Assembly (NCBI RefSeq): GCF_050433445.1 | Contig: NZ_JBNPXF010000028.1 | Coordinates: 1-47,627 of the forward strand | Reading direction: 5' to 3' | Length of the DNA: 47,627 nt | Source: Kroppenstedtia sanguinis | GTDB taxonomy: Bacteria; Bacillota; Bacilli; Thermoactinomycetales; DSM-45169 | In this document: positions 15,911 to 24,155 of the stretch, piece after piece | Layout: the number at the start of each line of letters is the position of its first letter | How positions within the stretch are numbered: the stretch's first letter is position 1 | Notes under the pieces: model-generated | Told to the model about the DNA's origin: nothing | Seen by the model: the letters and a program-made list of their open reading frames with translations, nothing else | The model's database searches: none | Translations under genes and position numbers: made by a program

Positions 15911-16510
15911 ATGAATGAACTTCATTTCGTGACGGATCCCCGGAAATCAGTGAATGAGTGGGTCTTAGTTTGCCGAAAAGCAAGAGAATGGTTGGATTGG
16001 ATCCACCTACGCAAACCGGGGGCATCCACTGCAGAGCTTCAGAGCTTGGGACATACTCTGATCCGGGAAGGGGGAGTGGATCCGAAACGATTGACAGTCA
16101 ATGGGAGTGCTGAAGTAGCGGAAAATCTGGGATGTGGTGGGGTTCATCTCCCGGAAAGTCATCCGATAGCTGGGATATTCATCAAGAAAGGATCCCATCG
16201 GCGGATAGGATGTTCTGTTCACTCCCTGGAGGCTGCGAAAGAGAAGGAACGGCTGGGAGCCGAATACCTGTTTTTCGGACATGTGTTTGCAAGTGATTCC
16301 AAACCTGGGCAAAGGCCGAGAGGAACCCGGCAACTGTGCCAAGTGACAGCGGCAGTGAACGTCCCCGTGATTGCCATCGGAGGAATCACTCTCGAAAGGC
16401 TTCCTTCATTGTCTGCAACAGGCTGCGCCGGGGTGGCTGTCATTTCCGCAATCGCTGATGCTCCAGATCCGGCAGCCGCTGCCCGCCAGTTGAAGCAGGC
16501 CCTTACATAG
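15911..16510 (+). CDS. tenI: Thiazole tautomerase TenI
   Basis: The 199-residue TIM-barrel protein follows the TenI pattern and not ThiE: DWIHLRKPGAS, KRLTVNG, the paired CSVHSLEAA and LFFGHVFASDSKPG, then VPVIAIGGI. The canonical ThiE diphosphate-binding features are absent. TenI aromatises the thiazole tautomer released by ThiG. The start ATG 15911 lies right behind AAGGAGG, so GGGGGAGG at 15896-15903 is the better spaced ribosome binding site. It is the first gene of the TPP-regulated operon, 59 nt upstream of thiS. The flavoenzyme ThiO gene that commonly sits between tenI and thiS is absent. Confidence 0.9.
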   Translation: MNELHFVTDPRKSVNEWVLVCRKAREWLDWIHLRKPGASTAELQSLGHTLIREGGVDPKRLTVNGSAEVAENLGCGGVHLPESHPIAGIFIKKGSHRRIGCSVHSLEAAKEKERLGAEYLFFGHVFASDSKPGQRPRGTRQLCQVTAAVNVPVIAIGGITLERLPSLSATGCAGVAVISAIADAPDPAAAARQLKQALT

Positions 16511-16569
16511 GTGAGGGAGGATGTTTGTTCCATGTTGAAGGGAAGCCGTGTCCGTGAAGGAGGGGGATC

Positions 16570-16773
16570 ATGCATATTCAATTGAACGGGAAGCAGCAGG
16601 ATGTACCGGAGTCCATCTGCGATGTGGAAAGCTTGATCACTCATCTAGGACTCTCCGACCGCATGATCGTGGTGGAGAAAAACCGCGAGATTCTCGACCG
16701 AGATCAATATAGCGAGATCCTGCTAGAGGAAGGGGATCGACTGGAAATCGTTCAATTTGTGGGAGGAGGTTAA
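16570..16773 (+). CDS. thiS: Sulfur carrier protein ThiS
   Basis: The 67-residue ubiquitin-like protein ends in GlyGly (FVGGG), the tail that is adenylated and thiocarboxylated to donate sulfur to thiazole formation. It has the usual hydrophobic core (MHIQLNGKQQDVPES, ILLEEGDRLEIVQFV). ATG 16570 follows GAAGGAGGGG. Its stop is three nucleotides before the thiG start, so the two are translationally coupled. Expression is set by the upstream TPP riboswitch. Confidence 0.93.
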   Translation: MHIQLNGKQQDVPESICDVESLITHLGLSDRMIVVEKNREILDRDQYSEILLEEGDRLEIVQFVGGG

Positions 16774-16776
16774 ATC

Positions 16777-17541
16777 TTGCTCAAGATTGGAACCTACACT
16801 TTTCAATCCCGACTGCTGTTGGGAACTGGCAAGTTTTCATCCCTTCGTGTGCAATCCGCGGCGGTGGAGGCATCGGAAACGGAGGTTTTGACCTTTGCCT
16901 TGCGCCGTGTCAATCTAGACCGCCCTGATGAGCCCAATTTCCTGCAAGAACTGGATCTGAACCGATACCACCTGCTTCCCAACACCGCCGGTGCCAAAAC
17001 AGCGGAAGAAGCGGTTCGTTTGGCCCGCTTGGCCCGAGCCTCTCAGCTGTGTGATATGGTGAAAGTGGAAGTGATCGGGGATGATGAGAGGTTGCTCCCG
17101 GATCCGGTGGAAACTTTGAAAGCGACTCAACAACTGGTGGAGGAAGATTTTATCGTGCTCCCTTACACCAGCGATGACCCTGTGTTGGCCAAACGACTGG
17201 AAGAGGCAGGCGCCCATGGCATCATGCCGGGAGCTTCCCCCATCGGTTCAGGGCAGGGGATCTTGAATCCGATGTATCTGAAGTTTATTATTCAGCAGAC
17301 GCGCTTGCCCGTGATCGTGGATGCAGGGATCGGATCTCCTGCAGATGCCGCCTGGGCGATGGAGTTGGGGGCGGATGGTGTGCTCCTCAACACCGCAGTC
17401 TCTGGAGCGGATGACCCGGTTCAGATGGCCCACGCGATGAAACTGGCGGTACAAGCCGGCCGTCTCGGTTTTGAAGCCGGCCGCATCCCCTGCAAGGAGA
17501 CTGCTGCCGCCAGCAGCCCTGTCGTAGGAGTGCCCAAGTGA
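16777..17541 (+). CDS. thiG: Thiazole synthase ThiG
   Basis: The 254-residue TIM-barrel enzyme condenses deoxyxylulose phosphate, dehydroglycine and ThiS-thiocarboxylate into the thiazole. Diagnostic motifs are SRLLLGTGKF, the Schiff-base lysine in MVKVEVIGD (Lys96), PYTSDDPVLAKRL, GIMPGASPIGSGQG and PVIVDAGIGSPADAAWAMELG. The start is TTG 16777, placed behind GGGAGGAGGT, the same kind of start as several neighbours use. It closes the operon before a terminator. Other thiazole genes (thiO or thiH, thiF, dxs) must lie elsewhere. Confidence 0.95.
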   Translation: MLKIGTYTFQSRLLLGTGKFSSLRVQSAAVEASETEVLTFALRRVNLDRPDEPNFLQELDLNRYHLLPNTAGAKTAEEAVRLARLARASQLCDMVKVEVIGDDERLLPDPVETLKATQQLVEEDFIVLPYTSDDPVLAKRLEEAGAHGIMPGASPIGSGQGILNPMYLKFIIQQTRLPVIVDAGIGSPADAAWAMELGADGVLLNTAVSGADDPVQMAHAMKLAVQAGRLGFEAGRIPCKETAAASSPVVGVPK

Positions 17542-17546
17542 TAGGA

Positions 17547-17571
17547 AAAGCCCCCCTGTGGGGGCTTTTTT
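17547..17571 (+). terminator. Terminator of the tenI-thiS-thiG operon
   Basis: AAAAGCCCCC / GGGGGCTTTTTT forms a GC stem with a short loop and a T-run immediately after thiG. Confidence 0.9.
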
Positions 17572-17582
17572 CTGTCTGGTGT

Positions 17583-17632
17583 AAAAAATCACCCGACCAT
17601 CCGGAGTCTCACGTCCGGAATGGATCGGGTGA
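17583..17632 (-). terminator. Terminator of the ftsW-like gene
   Basis: On the minus strand TCACCCGATCCATTCCGGAC pairs with CCGGATGGTCGGGTGA around a short loop and is followed by TTTTTT. The hairpin overlaps the last codons of the gene. Confidence 0.8.
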
Positions 17633-18781
17633 ACTGACGGGGTGGAGATGGCGGGCCCTTTTGGGCTCCGACTTTTTTTGTGAGGTTTGGGAGACCGAGT
17701 GACGAGAGATATTGAGCAGGATACCCGCGGCCAACATACACATGAGCAGAGAAGAGCCCCCGTAACTGATAAAAGGAAGCGGGACCCCTGTAACTGGCAA
17801 CATAGCGGTTACCACTCCCAAGTTAAAGAGGGTCTGCAGAGAAAACATGGTGACGATTCCGATCCCCAGCAACATCCCAAATAAATCTGGGGCTTGAAGT
17901 GCGATACGAATCCCCCGGATCACAAAGGCGATGTAAAGAAGGATCAGAAGGGTTCCGCCAATAAATCCTAGTTCTTCGGCAATGATGGCGAAGATGAAAT
18001 CTGTTTGCGACATCGGTAGATAGGCCAGTTTTTGAATACTGTTGCCCAGTCCTTTTCCCAGAAGACCTCCCGGACCGATGGCAAAGAGGGACTGAATCGT
18101 TTGGAATCCATCTCCCGACGGGTCTTTCCAGGGATCTCGGAAAATGAGCAGGCGCATCACCCGATAATCTTCAGAGGTCATGAGCCACACGAAAAAGGGA
18201 ATTCCCGTTGCTCCCAGAAGGAGCAGATGTTTGAGACGGGCTCCGGCACAGAAGATGATGGTTAGGCAGGATCCGAGTAGAATCACTGTGCTGCTGAAAT
18301 GGGGTTCCAACACGATCAGCCCGCAGAAAAGTCCCAGTACAATCAAGGGCGGAAGCAACCCTTGTTTGAAGAGATGAAGACTCCCCTGTTTTTTCACCAT
18401 AATCGATGCAGTGTAGATGATCGCGCCCAGTTTGGCCAATTCTGAGGGTTGAAAACCGATTGAACCCAACTGGATCCAACGGGTAGCCCCATTAAAATTC
18501 ACTCCCAATCCGGGAATGAAGACCAGCACTAGCAAAATCAGACTTCCCAACAGGATAGAGCCCACATGCTTTCGATAGAAGGTGTAGGGAACATTGGAAA
18601 TAACGAAAAAGAGGAGAATCGATCCCAATGCCCACATCAGTTGGCGTTTAAAATAGTGGTAACTATCTCCGTGCTGGACCCATCCGTCATAGTAACTGGC
18701 ACTGAAGACCATCACCAGTCCAAAACCGGTCAGCAGAAAAATGATGAACATCATCCAGAAATCAGGTTTGCCGCGTGACAT
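17609..18781 (-). CDS. ftsW: FtsW/SpoVE-type SEDS peptidoglycan polymerase
   Basis: The 390-residue polytopic protein (about ten membrane segments) belongs to the SEDS glycosyltransferases. GLVMVFSASY, NGATRWIQLGSIGFQPSELAK, the extracellular loop with the catalytic-type Asp in SQTDFIFAIIAEELGF, and VTGVPLPFISYGGSSLL are all clear. The loop wording fits FtsW or SpoVE better than RodA. It polymerises lipid II glycan chains together with a class B PBP. A Ser/Lys/Arg-rich tail forms the cytosolic end. ATG 18781 follows AAGGAG. It is transcribed divergently from rodA, 121 nt away. Vegetative FtsW and sporulation SpoVE cannot be told apart here. Confidence 0.88.
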   Translation of the reverse strand: MSRGKPDFWMMFIIFLLTGFGLVMVFSASYYDGWVQHGDSYHYFKRQLMWALGSILLFFVISNVPYTFYRKHVGSILLGSLILLVLVFIPGLGVNFNGATRWIQLGSIGFQPSELAKLGAIIYTASIMVKKQGSLHLFKQGLLPPLIVLGLFCGLIVLEPHFSSTVILLGSCLTIIFCAGARLKHLLLLGATGIPFFVWLMTSEDYRVMRLLIFRDPWKDPSGDGFQTIQSLFAIGPGGLLGKGLGNSIQKLAYLPMSQTDFIFAIIAEELGFIGGTLLILLYIAFVIRGIRIALQAPDLFGMLLGIGIVTMFSLQTLFNLGVVTAMLPVTGVPLPFISYGGSSLLMCMLAAGILLNISRHSVSQTSQKKSEPKRARHLHPVSSPDPFRT

Positions 18782-18902
18782 AACGATCTCCTTCGTTCAA
18801 GATATGTAGGGGCGGCCCTGTAAATAGGGGGTAGCAGTACTCAATGCATCTGAAGTTCGGTATACTGTTGGTGAAACCTTTATCAATGGCGGGTGTTGGC
18901 AA

Positions 18903-20051
18903 ATGAAGCCGAGTCGAATGATCCGACAGTTGGATTACCCATTGATTTTCTTGATTCTAGTCTTGGCCGCCATTAGCATTGTTGCCATTTCCGGTGCCAC
19001 TCACTCTTTCAACCCCTCCTACGTGCAACAACAGCTCCTCTGGTACCTTTTAGGTATTCTACTCATGGGAGCGACACTCCTGTTTGATTACCGGGTTCTC
19101 ATGCAAGGACGTTTCCTGTATGTACTGTACGGTTTGGGCGTTCTACTACTAATTCTGGTGATGATTCCAGGTGTGGGAGTGACGGTCAAAGGAGCGCAAA
19201 AATGGATCCGGCTCGGTGGCTTTCAGTTTCAGCCGTCGGAATTGATGAAATTGATCTTGATTCTGGTTCTGGCCAAAGTGATTGCAGAGATCAGACATCT
19301 TCCCCTCCGGGATTGGCGGAAGATCGGGCAGATCATCGGCCTGTTTATTCCGCCTTTTCTTCTGACACTGAAAGAACCCGATCTTGGGATGGCATTGGTT
19401 TTTGTCGGAATCTTGGTCAGTATTTTGTTGGCAGGGGGATTGGATTGGCGCATTATGTTGATGGGTTTGACGGCAGTGGTCATTCTGGTCGCAGGTGTGG
19501 TTCTCCTGTATATGACAGAAAGCCCCCTGCTCGCCAAAGTTTTAGAACCTCATCAGATTCAACGGATCGAGACCTTTGCCAATCCTTCATCAGATCCCAC
19601 CGGGGCTGGATACCAGCTGACCCAGTCGATGATCGCTGTCGGTTCGGGTCAATTAGATGGGAAAGGATTCCAACAAGGCACCCAGACCCAGGGGAATTGG
19701 ATTCCCGAACCCCACAATGATTTTATCTTTGCCGCTTTTGCCGAGGAGTTTGGTTTTATCGGAGGCAGCATTCTGCTCTGCATATTTATTTTCCTGGTCT
19801 ACCGAACCATCCGGATCGGTATCCACTGCGAGCATCGGTTCGGTGCCTATATTGTTGCCGGTGTGGCCGGGATGACGGTGTTTCAAGTGTTTCAAAATAT
19901 CGGGATGAACGCTGGGATGTTACCTATCACGGGTCTGCCCCTTCCCTTCATCAGCTACGGTGGAAGTTCCTTGATCACGCAAATGGTGGCCATGGGACTG
20001 GTTCTCAATATCGGGATGCGCAAGGAAGGGGAGTTCCTGTTCATGGACTGA
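18903..20051 (+). CDS. rodA: Rod-shape SEDS polymerase RodA
   Basis: The 382-residue SEDS membrane protein carries the RodA-type loop TQTQGNWIPEPHNDFIFAA with the catalytic Asp, plus GAQKWIRLGGFQFQPSELMKL, LKEPDLGMALVF and ITGLPLPFISYGGSSL. RodA synthesises lateral-wall glycan with PBP2-class partners. The start at ATG 18903 has only a weak GGGTG upstream. Ten hydrophobic segments are visible. The head-to-head arrangement with the FtsW-like gene places both major SEDS enzymes under one short intergenic control region. Confidence 0.9.
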   Translation: MKPSRMIRQLDYPLIFLILVLAAISIVAISGATHSFNPSYVQQQLLWYLLGILLMGATLLFDYRVLMQGRFLYVLYGLGVLLLILVMIPGVGVTVKGAQKWIRLGGFQFQPSELMKLILILVLAKVIAEIRHLPLRDWRKIGQIIGLFIPPFLLTLKEPDLGMALVFVGILVSILLAGGLDWRIMLMGLTAVVILVAGVVLLYMTESPLLAKVLEPHQIQRIETFANPSSDPTGAGYQLTQSMIAVGSGQLDGKGFQQGTQTQGNWIPEPHNDFIFAAFAEEFGFIGGSILLCIFIFLVYRTIRIGIHCEHRFGAYIVAGVAGMTVFQVFQNIGMNAGMLPITGLPLPFISYGGSSLITQMVAMGLVLNIGMRKEGEFLFMD

Positions 20052-20191
20052 CCCATCTCTCGAGTCGGAGAGAATTCGGAAACCACGAAAGTCGATTCCG
20101 AAAAAACTCAGAAGGTGGACCCGACTGCCGATTAATTGCCAGCTATAACCCTTCTGTCCTTCGTCCATACTGAAGGCAGGGGGTGAAATGG

Positions 20192-20410
20192 ATGCCACAA
20201 GTGAAATGTAGTGTGGCCAATTGTTTCTTTTGGACTGCCGGGAATAATTGCGGTGCTGATGCCATCATGGTAGAAGTAAACCAACATTCCAACCGAACTT
20301 ATCGGGAGGAGATCGGCGGGGAGTTTGTCGATTCCGTACATCAGGATTATACCGCCAATCAATCGGTGGACACTTGTTGTCATACGTTCCGGCCGAAAAA
20401 ATCCCAGTAA
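20192..20410 (+). CDS. DUF1540 small cysteine-rich protein
   Basis: The 72-residue protein matches the DUF1540 pattern: VKCSVANCFFWTAGNNCGADAI near the N-terminus, then DTCCHTFRP near the end. Five cysteines suggest metal or disulfide binding. Family members are found in spore-forming Firmicutes and have no firm function. ATG 20192 lies 5 nt after AGGGGGTGA; GTG 20183 is possible but lacks a separate ribosome binding site. It converges on the antiporter gene and shares the terminator at 20429-20452. Confidence 0.85.
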   Translation: MPQVKCSVANCFFWTAGNNCGADAIMVEVNQHSNRTYREEIGGEFVDSVHQDYTANQSVDTCCHTFRPKKSQ

Positions 20411-20428
20411 CCTCTGCTTGCAAAAAAC

Positions 20429-20452
20429 ACACCCGCCAGTCGAGGCGGGTGT
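20429..20452. terminator. Bidirectional terminator
   Basis: ACACCCGCC / GGCGGGTGT lies between convergent genes. The A-run at 20422-20427 gives a T-run on the minus strand. Confidence 0.8.
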
Positions 20453-20459
20453 TGGTGAT

Positions 20460-21683
20460 TTAAGAGCCCTGTTCTACCTTTTTTCTGTTGAAGACGGCTT
20501 TCAATGTTGGTGGAGTCACCAGAGTGGTTACCAACACGATGATCACTGTGACGGTGAAGAGATCATTGGTGATCAATCCTCGGCTCAGTCCGATAGAGGC
20601 GACGATCAGGCCTACTTCTCCACGGGCGATCATGCCGGCTCCGATACCCAATGAGCTGTTCCAATTGAATCCGGCCAGCTTGGCTCCCAGTCCTGCTCCG
20701 ATCACCTTGGTCAGGATGGCCACAAGGCTGAGGACCACCATCAGAATCAGGATATCCTTTGTCAGACCGCTCACGTCGGCGGTGACACCGATGCTGACGA
20801 AGAAGATGGGGACGAAGAAGGAGAAAGAGACAATCTCCACCCGTTCAAACAGTTCGGTCCGATATTTGGTCAGACTCAGCATCAAACCAGCAAAGTAGGA
20901 ACCGACGATTCCGGCCAAACCGAACATTTCCGCCAAGTAGGCAAAGCTCAGAGCCGAGACGATTCCGAAAGCTAGCAATACTTCCGAGGTCATCAGTTTG
21001 GAAGACCAATGAAATAATCGTGGAAGAAGATAGCGCCCAATCACAATGATAAGGACGAAGAACAGAATGATTTTGGCGAGCAGAATCATGATGTCGACGA
21101 AACTGCCCCCGCCACCACCTGCGGTGAATCCGACCACCACCGAAAGGAGGATGATGCCCAGTACGTCATCCAGCACCGCTGCCCCTAGGATCGTGACCCC
21201 TTCTTTTGTTTGCAACTGACCCAATTCCCGCAGGGTTTGCACCGATATACTGACACTGGTAGCTACCAGTAGTGTACCGATGAAGATGGAGGTACTGGTA
21301 CTGTAACCGAACATCAAGCCGACGGCAAAACCCATAACCAGCGGTAAAATCACTCCACCGACTGCGACCAGGGAGGAACCGTAGGCTGTTTTTTTAAACT
21401 CTTCCACATCTGTTTCCAGACCGGCCAGAAACATGAGTAGGATGACACCCACATCGGCTAATTGCTTGACCAGCCCAGGATGATGGGGATCCACCACGAT
21501 CCACCCGAGAATGGCTGGACCCAGAATAATCCCCACGAGCAGTTCACCAAAAACAGAGGGTTGTCCGATCTTTTTGCTGAAATGGCCTGCTAGTTTAACG
21601 GCGACCAGAATAATGACCAGTTCCAACAGAAAATGATAGTCCTTCAGTTTTTCCATATCTACGAGTTTCTCGATCAGGTCCAT
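20460..21683 (-). CDS. CPA2-type cation:proton antiporter
   Basis: The 407-residue membrane protein has about 12 hydrophobic segments and the monovalent cation:proton antiporter-2 fold. GELLVGIILGPAILG and DVGVILLMFLAGLETD lie near the N-terminus, ALDD-like GAAVLDDVLGI carries the two aspartates expected in electrogenic exchangers, and GMIARGEVGLIVASIGL matches the family. It resembles the NapA/GerN-like group. GerN-type proteins can act in germination, but nothing here proves that role. ATG 21683 is preceded by AGGAGGTAAG. No regulatory TrkA domain is fused. Confidence 0.88.
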   Translation of the reverse strand: MDLIEKLVDMEKLKDYHFLLELVIILVAVKLAGHFSKKIGQPSVFGELLVGIILGPAILGWIVVDPHHPGLVKQLADVGVILLMFLAGLETDVEEFKKTAYGSSLVAVGGVILPLVMGFAVGLMFGYSTSTSIFIGTLLVATSVSISVQTLRELGQLQTKEGVTILGAAVLDDVLGIILLSVVVGFTAGGGGGSFVDIMILLAKIILFFVLIIVIGRYLLPRLFHWSSKLMTSEVLLAFGIVSALSFAYLAEMFGLAGIVGSYFAGLMLSLTKYRTELFERVEIVSFSFFVPIFFVSIGVTADVSGLTKDILILMVVLSLVAILTKVIGAGLGAKLAGFNWNSSLGIGAGMIARGEVGLIVASIGLSRGLITNDLFTVTVIIVLVTTLVTPPTLKAVFNRKKVEQGS

Positions 21684-21811
21684 TTCTTACCTCCTATTTG
21701 CTGTGTCCATCCTCATTTTATCAAAGATGGATCGGACGTTTCACTGATGTTTACAAACTGGATATAGGTGTAATATCTTATAGGCAAAGAGTGTATACGG
21801 AGGGAAGGCAG

Positions 21812-21904
21812 ATGAGGAAATCCAATGTCGGCCTCTGGATCGTGTTGCTGATGGGGGTGCTCATCGTGGGTGGACTCATTATGAATGTTGTGACGTCTTC
21901 CTAA
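21812..21904 (+). CDS. 30-residue single-pass membrane peptide
   Basis: The short frame begins after a strong GGAGGGAAGG (21799-21808) and encodes a positively charged start (MRKSN), one 20-residue hydrophobic helix (VGLWIVLLMGVLIVGGLIMN) and a short polar end. A possible promoter (TTTACA near 21751, TAATAT or TATCTT near 21773) lies upstream. I cannot assign a family. Small peptides of this form often accompany membrane complexes, but no partner is evident. Confidence 0.55.
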   Translation: MRKSNVGLWIVLLMGVLIVGGLIMNVVTSS

Positions 21905-22347
21905 TTTTGAGTCAGGTAAAAACAGCATGAACCGGATATGGTATAATGATGATATGATGGAGATAAGAAAAGTTCTCGGTGAGGGATGAGGGGGGTCAGT
22001 TTGCTGGAACTTCTCTTTTATCGATATATTCCTGTTCTAGTGATGACCTGTTTGTTTGTGATGATCCCTATGGAAATGGAATATGGCACTCCCACCGTGG
22101 CGATCTCATTCCCCTACAAAGGGAAGAGAATCCATCCTAGGGATATTTGTATTCGGTTGAGAAAAACCGGATCTTCCCACCAAAATCGAAATTGGTATCG
22201 CCAGCAGGCCTTGCGGTGTGATGATATACAGTATCGACTCAGAGCGATTTGGACTATACCCCGTCATTTTCAAGGGATTACATTTTAAAATCAAAGTTGG
22301 CACAGGAATGGCAGCCCCAACCTTTCAAAAAAGGAGCTATACAACTG
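21905..22347 (+). other. Long leader before the YugP-like gene, with a probable promoter
   Basis: An extended -10 element (TGG TATAAT, 21939-21947) suggests a promoter. The following 390 nt contain a weak 100-codon frame (21986-22288) opening with a hydrophobic stretch, but it lacks a well-spaced ribosome binding site and its second half does not look like protein. No riboswitch or terminator fold is recognised. Confidence 0.4.
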
Positions 22348-23034
22348 ATGAATATCCATGTGTGGATGTTAGTGCTTATGTTGGCAGCATTTGGTCTGAC
22401 GATCTGGGCACAATTTCGGGTGAAAGGCAGTTTTAAAAAGTGGGCTGAAGTACAGTCTTCATCAGGCCTTACCGGTTATGATACCGCTCGTCGCATTCTG
22501 GACGACAACGGTTTGTACGATGTGAAGGTAGAGCCGATTTCTGGAGTGTTGTCTGACCATTACGATCCCATGGCCCGGACGTTGCGGCTGTCGGAGCCCG
22601 TCTATGGATCCAGCTCCATCTCGGCTGTTTCCGTGGCTGCACACGAATGCGGTCACGCCATTCAACACAAAGAGGCATATGGATTTCTGGTACTGCGTCA
22701 CAAGATGTTTCCGATCTCTAACTTTGCCTCGGGAATCGCCCCGTTCTTGCTCATCGGGGGGCTTTTGTTCCAAGCGAGTGGATTATTGCTCCTGGGGATT
22801 ATCTTCTACACCGCTGCAGTCGCTTTTCAAGTGGTGACCCTGCCTGTAGAATTTGATGCCAGCAACCGGGCACGGGCGATTCTGGTGAACAAAGGGATCA
22901 TCCGAAACCAGGAGGAACGCGGTGTTGGCAAGGTGCTGAACGCGGCGGCCCTCACCTATGTGGCCTCCACCTTATACGCTTTGCTGGAGCTGCTTCGCTT
23001 CGTGTTTCTGTTCCTCTCTTCCAACGAAGAATAA
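22348..23034 (+). CDS. YugP-like membrane zinc metallopeptidase
   Basis: The 228-residue protein has an N-terminal membrane helix, then VAAHECGHAIQH, a HExxH-type zinc site, and two or three further membrane segments (FLLIGGLLFQASGLLLLGIIFYTA and the C-terminus). It ends the catalytic part with LPVEFDASNRA, a motif typical of the Zn_peptidase_2 (YugP) family. Substrates are not known. ATG 22348 gives the family N-terminus, although the GGAG is 11 nt away; the frame is open further upstream to 22249. It ends at a strong terminator. Confidence 0.88.
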   Translation: MNIHVWMLVLMLAAFGLTIWAQFRVKGSFKKWAEVQSSSGLTGYDTARRILDDNGLYDVKVEPISGVLSDHYDPMARTLRLSEPVYGSSSISAVSVAAHECGHAIQHKEAYGFLVLRHKMFPISNFASGIAPFLLIGGLLFQASGLLLLGIIFYTAAVAFQVVTLPVEFDASNRARAILVNKGIIRNQEERGVGKVLNAAALTYVASTLYALLELLRFVFLFLSSNEE

Positions 23035-23040
23035 ACCTGA

Positions 23041-23067
23041 AAACCGCCGCTCTCCGGCGGTTTTTTT
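23041..23067 (+). terminator. Terminator of the YugP-like gene
   Basis: AAACCGCCG / CGGCGGTTT with a short loop is followed by a seven-T run. Confidence 0.9.
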
Positions 23068-23135
23068 GCATACATATTTTTGGGGTAGCAACGGATACTA
23101 ATGCCTGACCATGATCATGGAAAGGAGCAAGTCAT

Positions 23136-23708
23136 ATGGGCAAAGTATCCAAGGGAATTCTTTTGTTTACTGTTTTTGGACTGGTGTTCACCTCTGCTGT
23201 GGGTTGTGCCACGCAACAAAAACCGGAATCCCGCCAACAGGCCAACCGGACACAACCGGTTCGGGATCAGACGGGTCTTCGCACAGCCCCCGGAACACCG
23301 ACTCCTCCTCCGGCTCGTACCACGGATCGGAACCAAGGAAATCAGAACCAGGGAAATCAGAACCAGATGGGACAAAATATGAGGGTAGCCGATGATGTGG
23401 CCAACTCCGTTACCCGTCTGAAAAGTGTTGATTCGGCGACAGTGATGGTGACCGACTCCACCGCCTATGTCGGAGTGATGCTGGCTAAGGACTACAAGGG
23501 CAAAATGACGTCCAAGATTGAGGACCAAGTGTCCAAGCAGGTTCGCAAAGCGGACCCCAGTGTCAAGCGGGTGTTTGTTTCTGCTAACCCCGGTTTTGTT
23601 AACCGTTTGGGGGACTATGCTCGGGATGTCCGTAATGGCCAGCCCATCTCCGGTCTGGTTCAAGGCTTCTCGGATCTGGTGGAACGTACCTTTCCCAAAG
23701 CTCGTTAA
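23136..23708 (+). CDS. YhcN/YlaJ-family sporulation lipoprotein
   Basis: The 190-residue protein has a lipoprotein signal (LLFTVFGLVFTSAVGCA, lipidated Cys about residue 24), a Gln/Asn/Pro-rich linker with a short repeat (NQGNQNQGNQNQ), and a C-terminal YhcN/YlaJ domain (RVADDVANSVTRLKSVDSATVMVTDSTAYVGV). Homologues are found in the inner membrane of spores and affect germination. ATG 23136 follows AAAGGAG. A hairpin at 23730-23751 follows the stop. Confidence 0.87.
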   Translation: MGKVSKGILLFTVFGLVFTSAVGCATQQKPESRQQANRTQPVRDQTGLRTAPGTPTPPPARTTDRNQGNQNQGNQNQMGQNMRVADDVANSVTRLKSVDSATVMVTDSTAYVGVMLAKDYKGKMTSKIEDQVSKQVRKADPSVKRVFVSANPGFVNRLGDYARDVRNGQPISGLVQGFSDLVERTFPKAR

Positions 23709-23729
23709 ATAAATAAATATTAAGCAACC

Positions 23730-23751
23730 AGGCCCCTCATAGCAGGGGCCT
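23730..23751 (+). terminator. Probable terminator of the YhcN/YlaJ gene
   Basis: AGGCCCCT / AGGGGCCT with a 6-nt loop, followed by TGTTCCTG; the T-run is weak. Confidence 0.6.
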
Positions 23752-23768
23752 GTTCCTGTGTTTCCGGC

Positions 23769-23797
23769 TTGAATACAGTCTTTTTTGTATATATGAT
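23769..23797 (+). promoter_or_regulatory. Promoter of gpsB
   Basis: TTGAAT (23769-23774), 17 nt and TATGAT (23792-23797) form a sigma-A-type promoter 46 nt before the start codon. Confidence 0.6.
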
Positions 23798-23843
23798 AAT
23801 AGAGAATAAGAAGGCTGTTTGAGACAGAAAGGGAGGAGTTCAT

Positions 23844-24110
23844 ATGGAACGTCTGACGCCGCAGGATATTTTTAACAAAGACTTTAAGTCTTCCATCCGG
23901 GGATACGATGTAGATGAAGTGAATGAATTCCTCGATTTGGTGATTCGAAATTTCGAAGTCGTGCTTGAGGAAAACCAAGAACTCAAAGAAGAACTGAAAA
24001 AAGTGAAATCCCAGCGCCTTCCCCGACGGCAAGAGGGGGATAATCAGGATCGGGTGATACAAGATATTCTACGACGCCTGGAACGGTTGGAGCAGATGGT
24101 GATACGTTGA
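23844..24110 (+). CDS. gpsB: GpsB cell-division adaptor (DivIVA-domain)
   Basis: The 88-residue protein has the DivIVA/GpsB membrane-binding N-terminus (LTPQDIFNKDFKSSIRGYDVDEVNEFLDLVI), a central coiled coil (ENQELKEELKKVK), a short linker and the C-terminal trimerisation helix ILRRLERLEQMV. Length and layout match GpsB, which shuttles PBPs between division septum and lateral wall. The start is behind GGGAGGAG. Its placement beside wall enzymes (PBP4-like, NlpC/P60) fits. Confidence 0.9.
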   Translation: MERLTPQDIFNKDFKSSIRGYDVDEVNEFLDLVIRNFEVVLEENQELKEELKKVKSQRLPRRQEGDNQDRVIQDILRRLERLEQMVIR

Positions 24111-24155
24111 AACTAGACGCTGGAAGCATGGGGATTCGAGAGCGGGGGAAGCTGC

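Noticed and set aside
21986..22288. 100-codon frame with a hydrophobic N-terminus
   Set aside because: GGTGAGGG touches the ATG, the second half looks random, and it overlaps the leader of the YugP-like gene.
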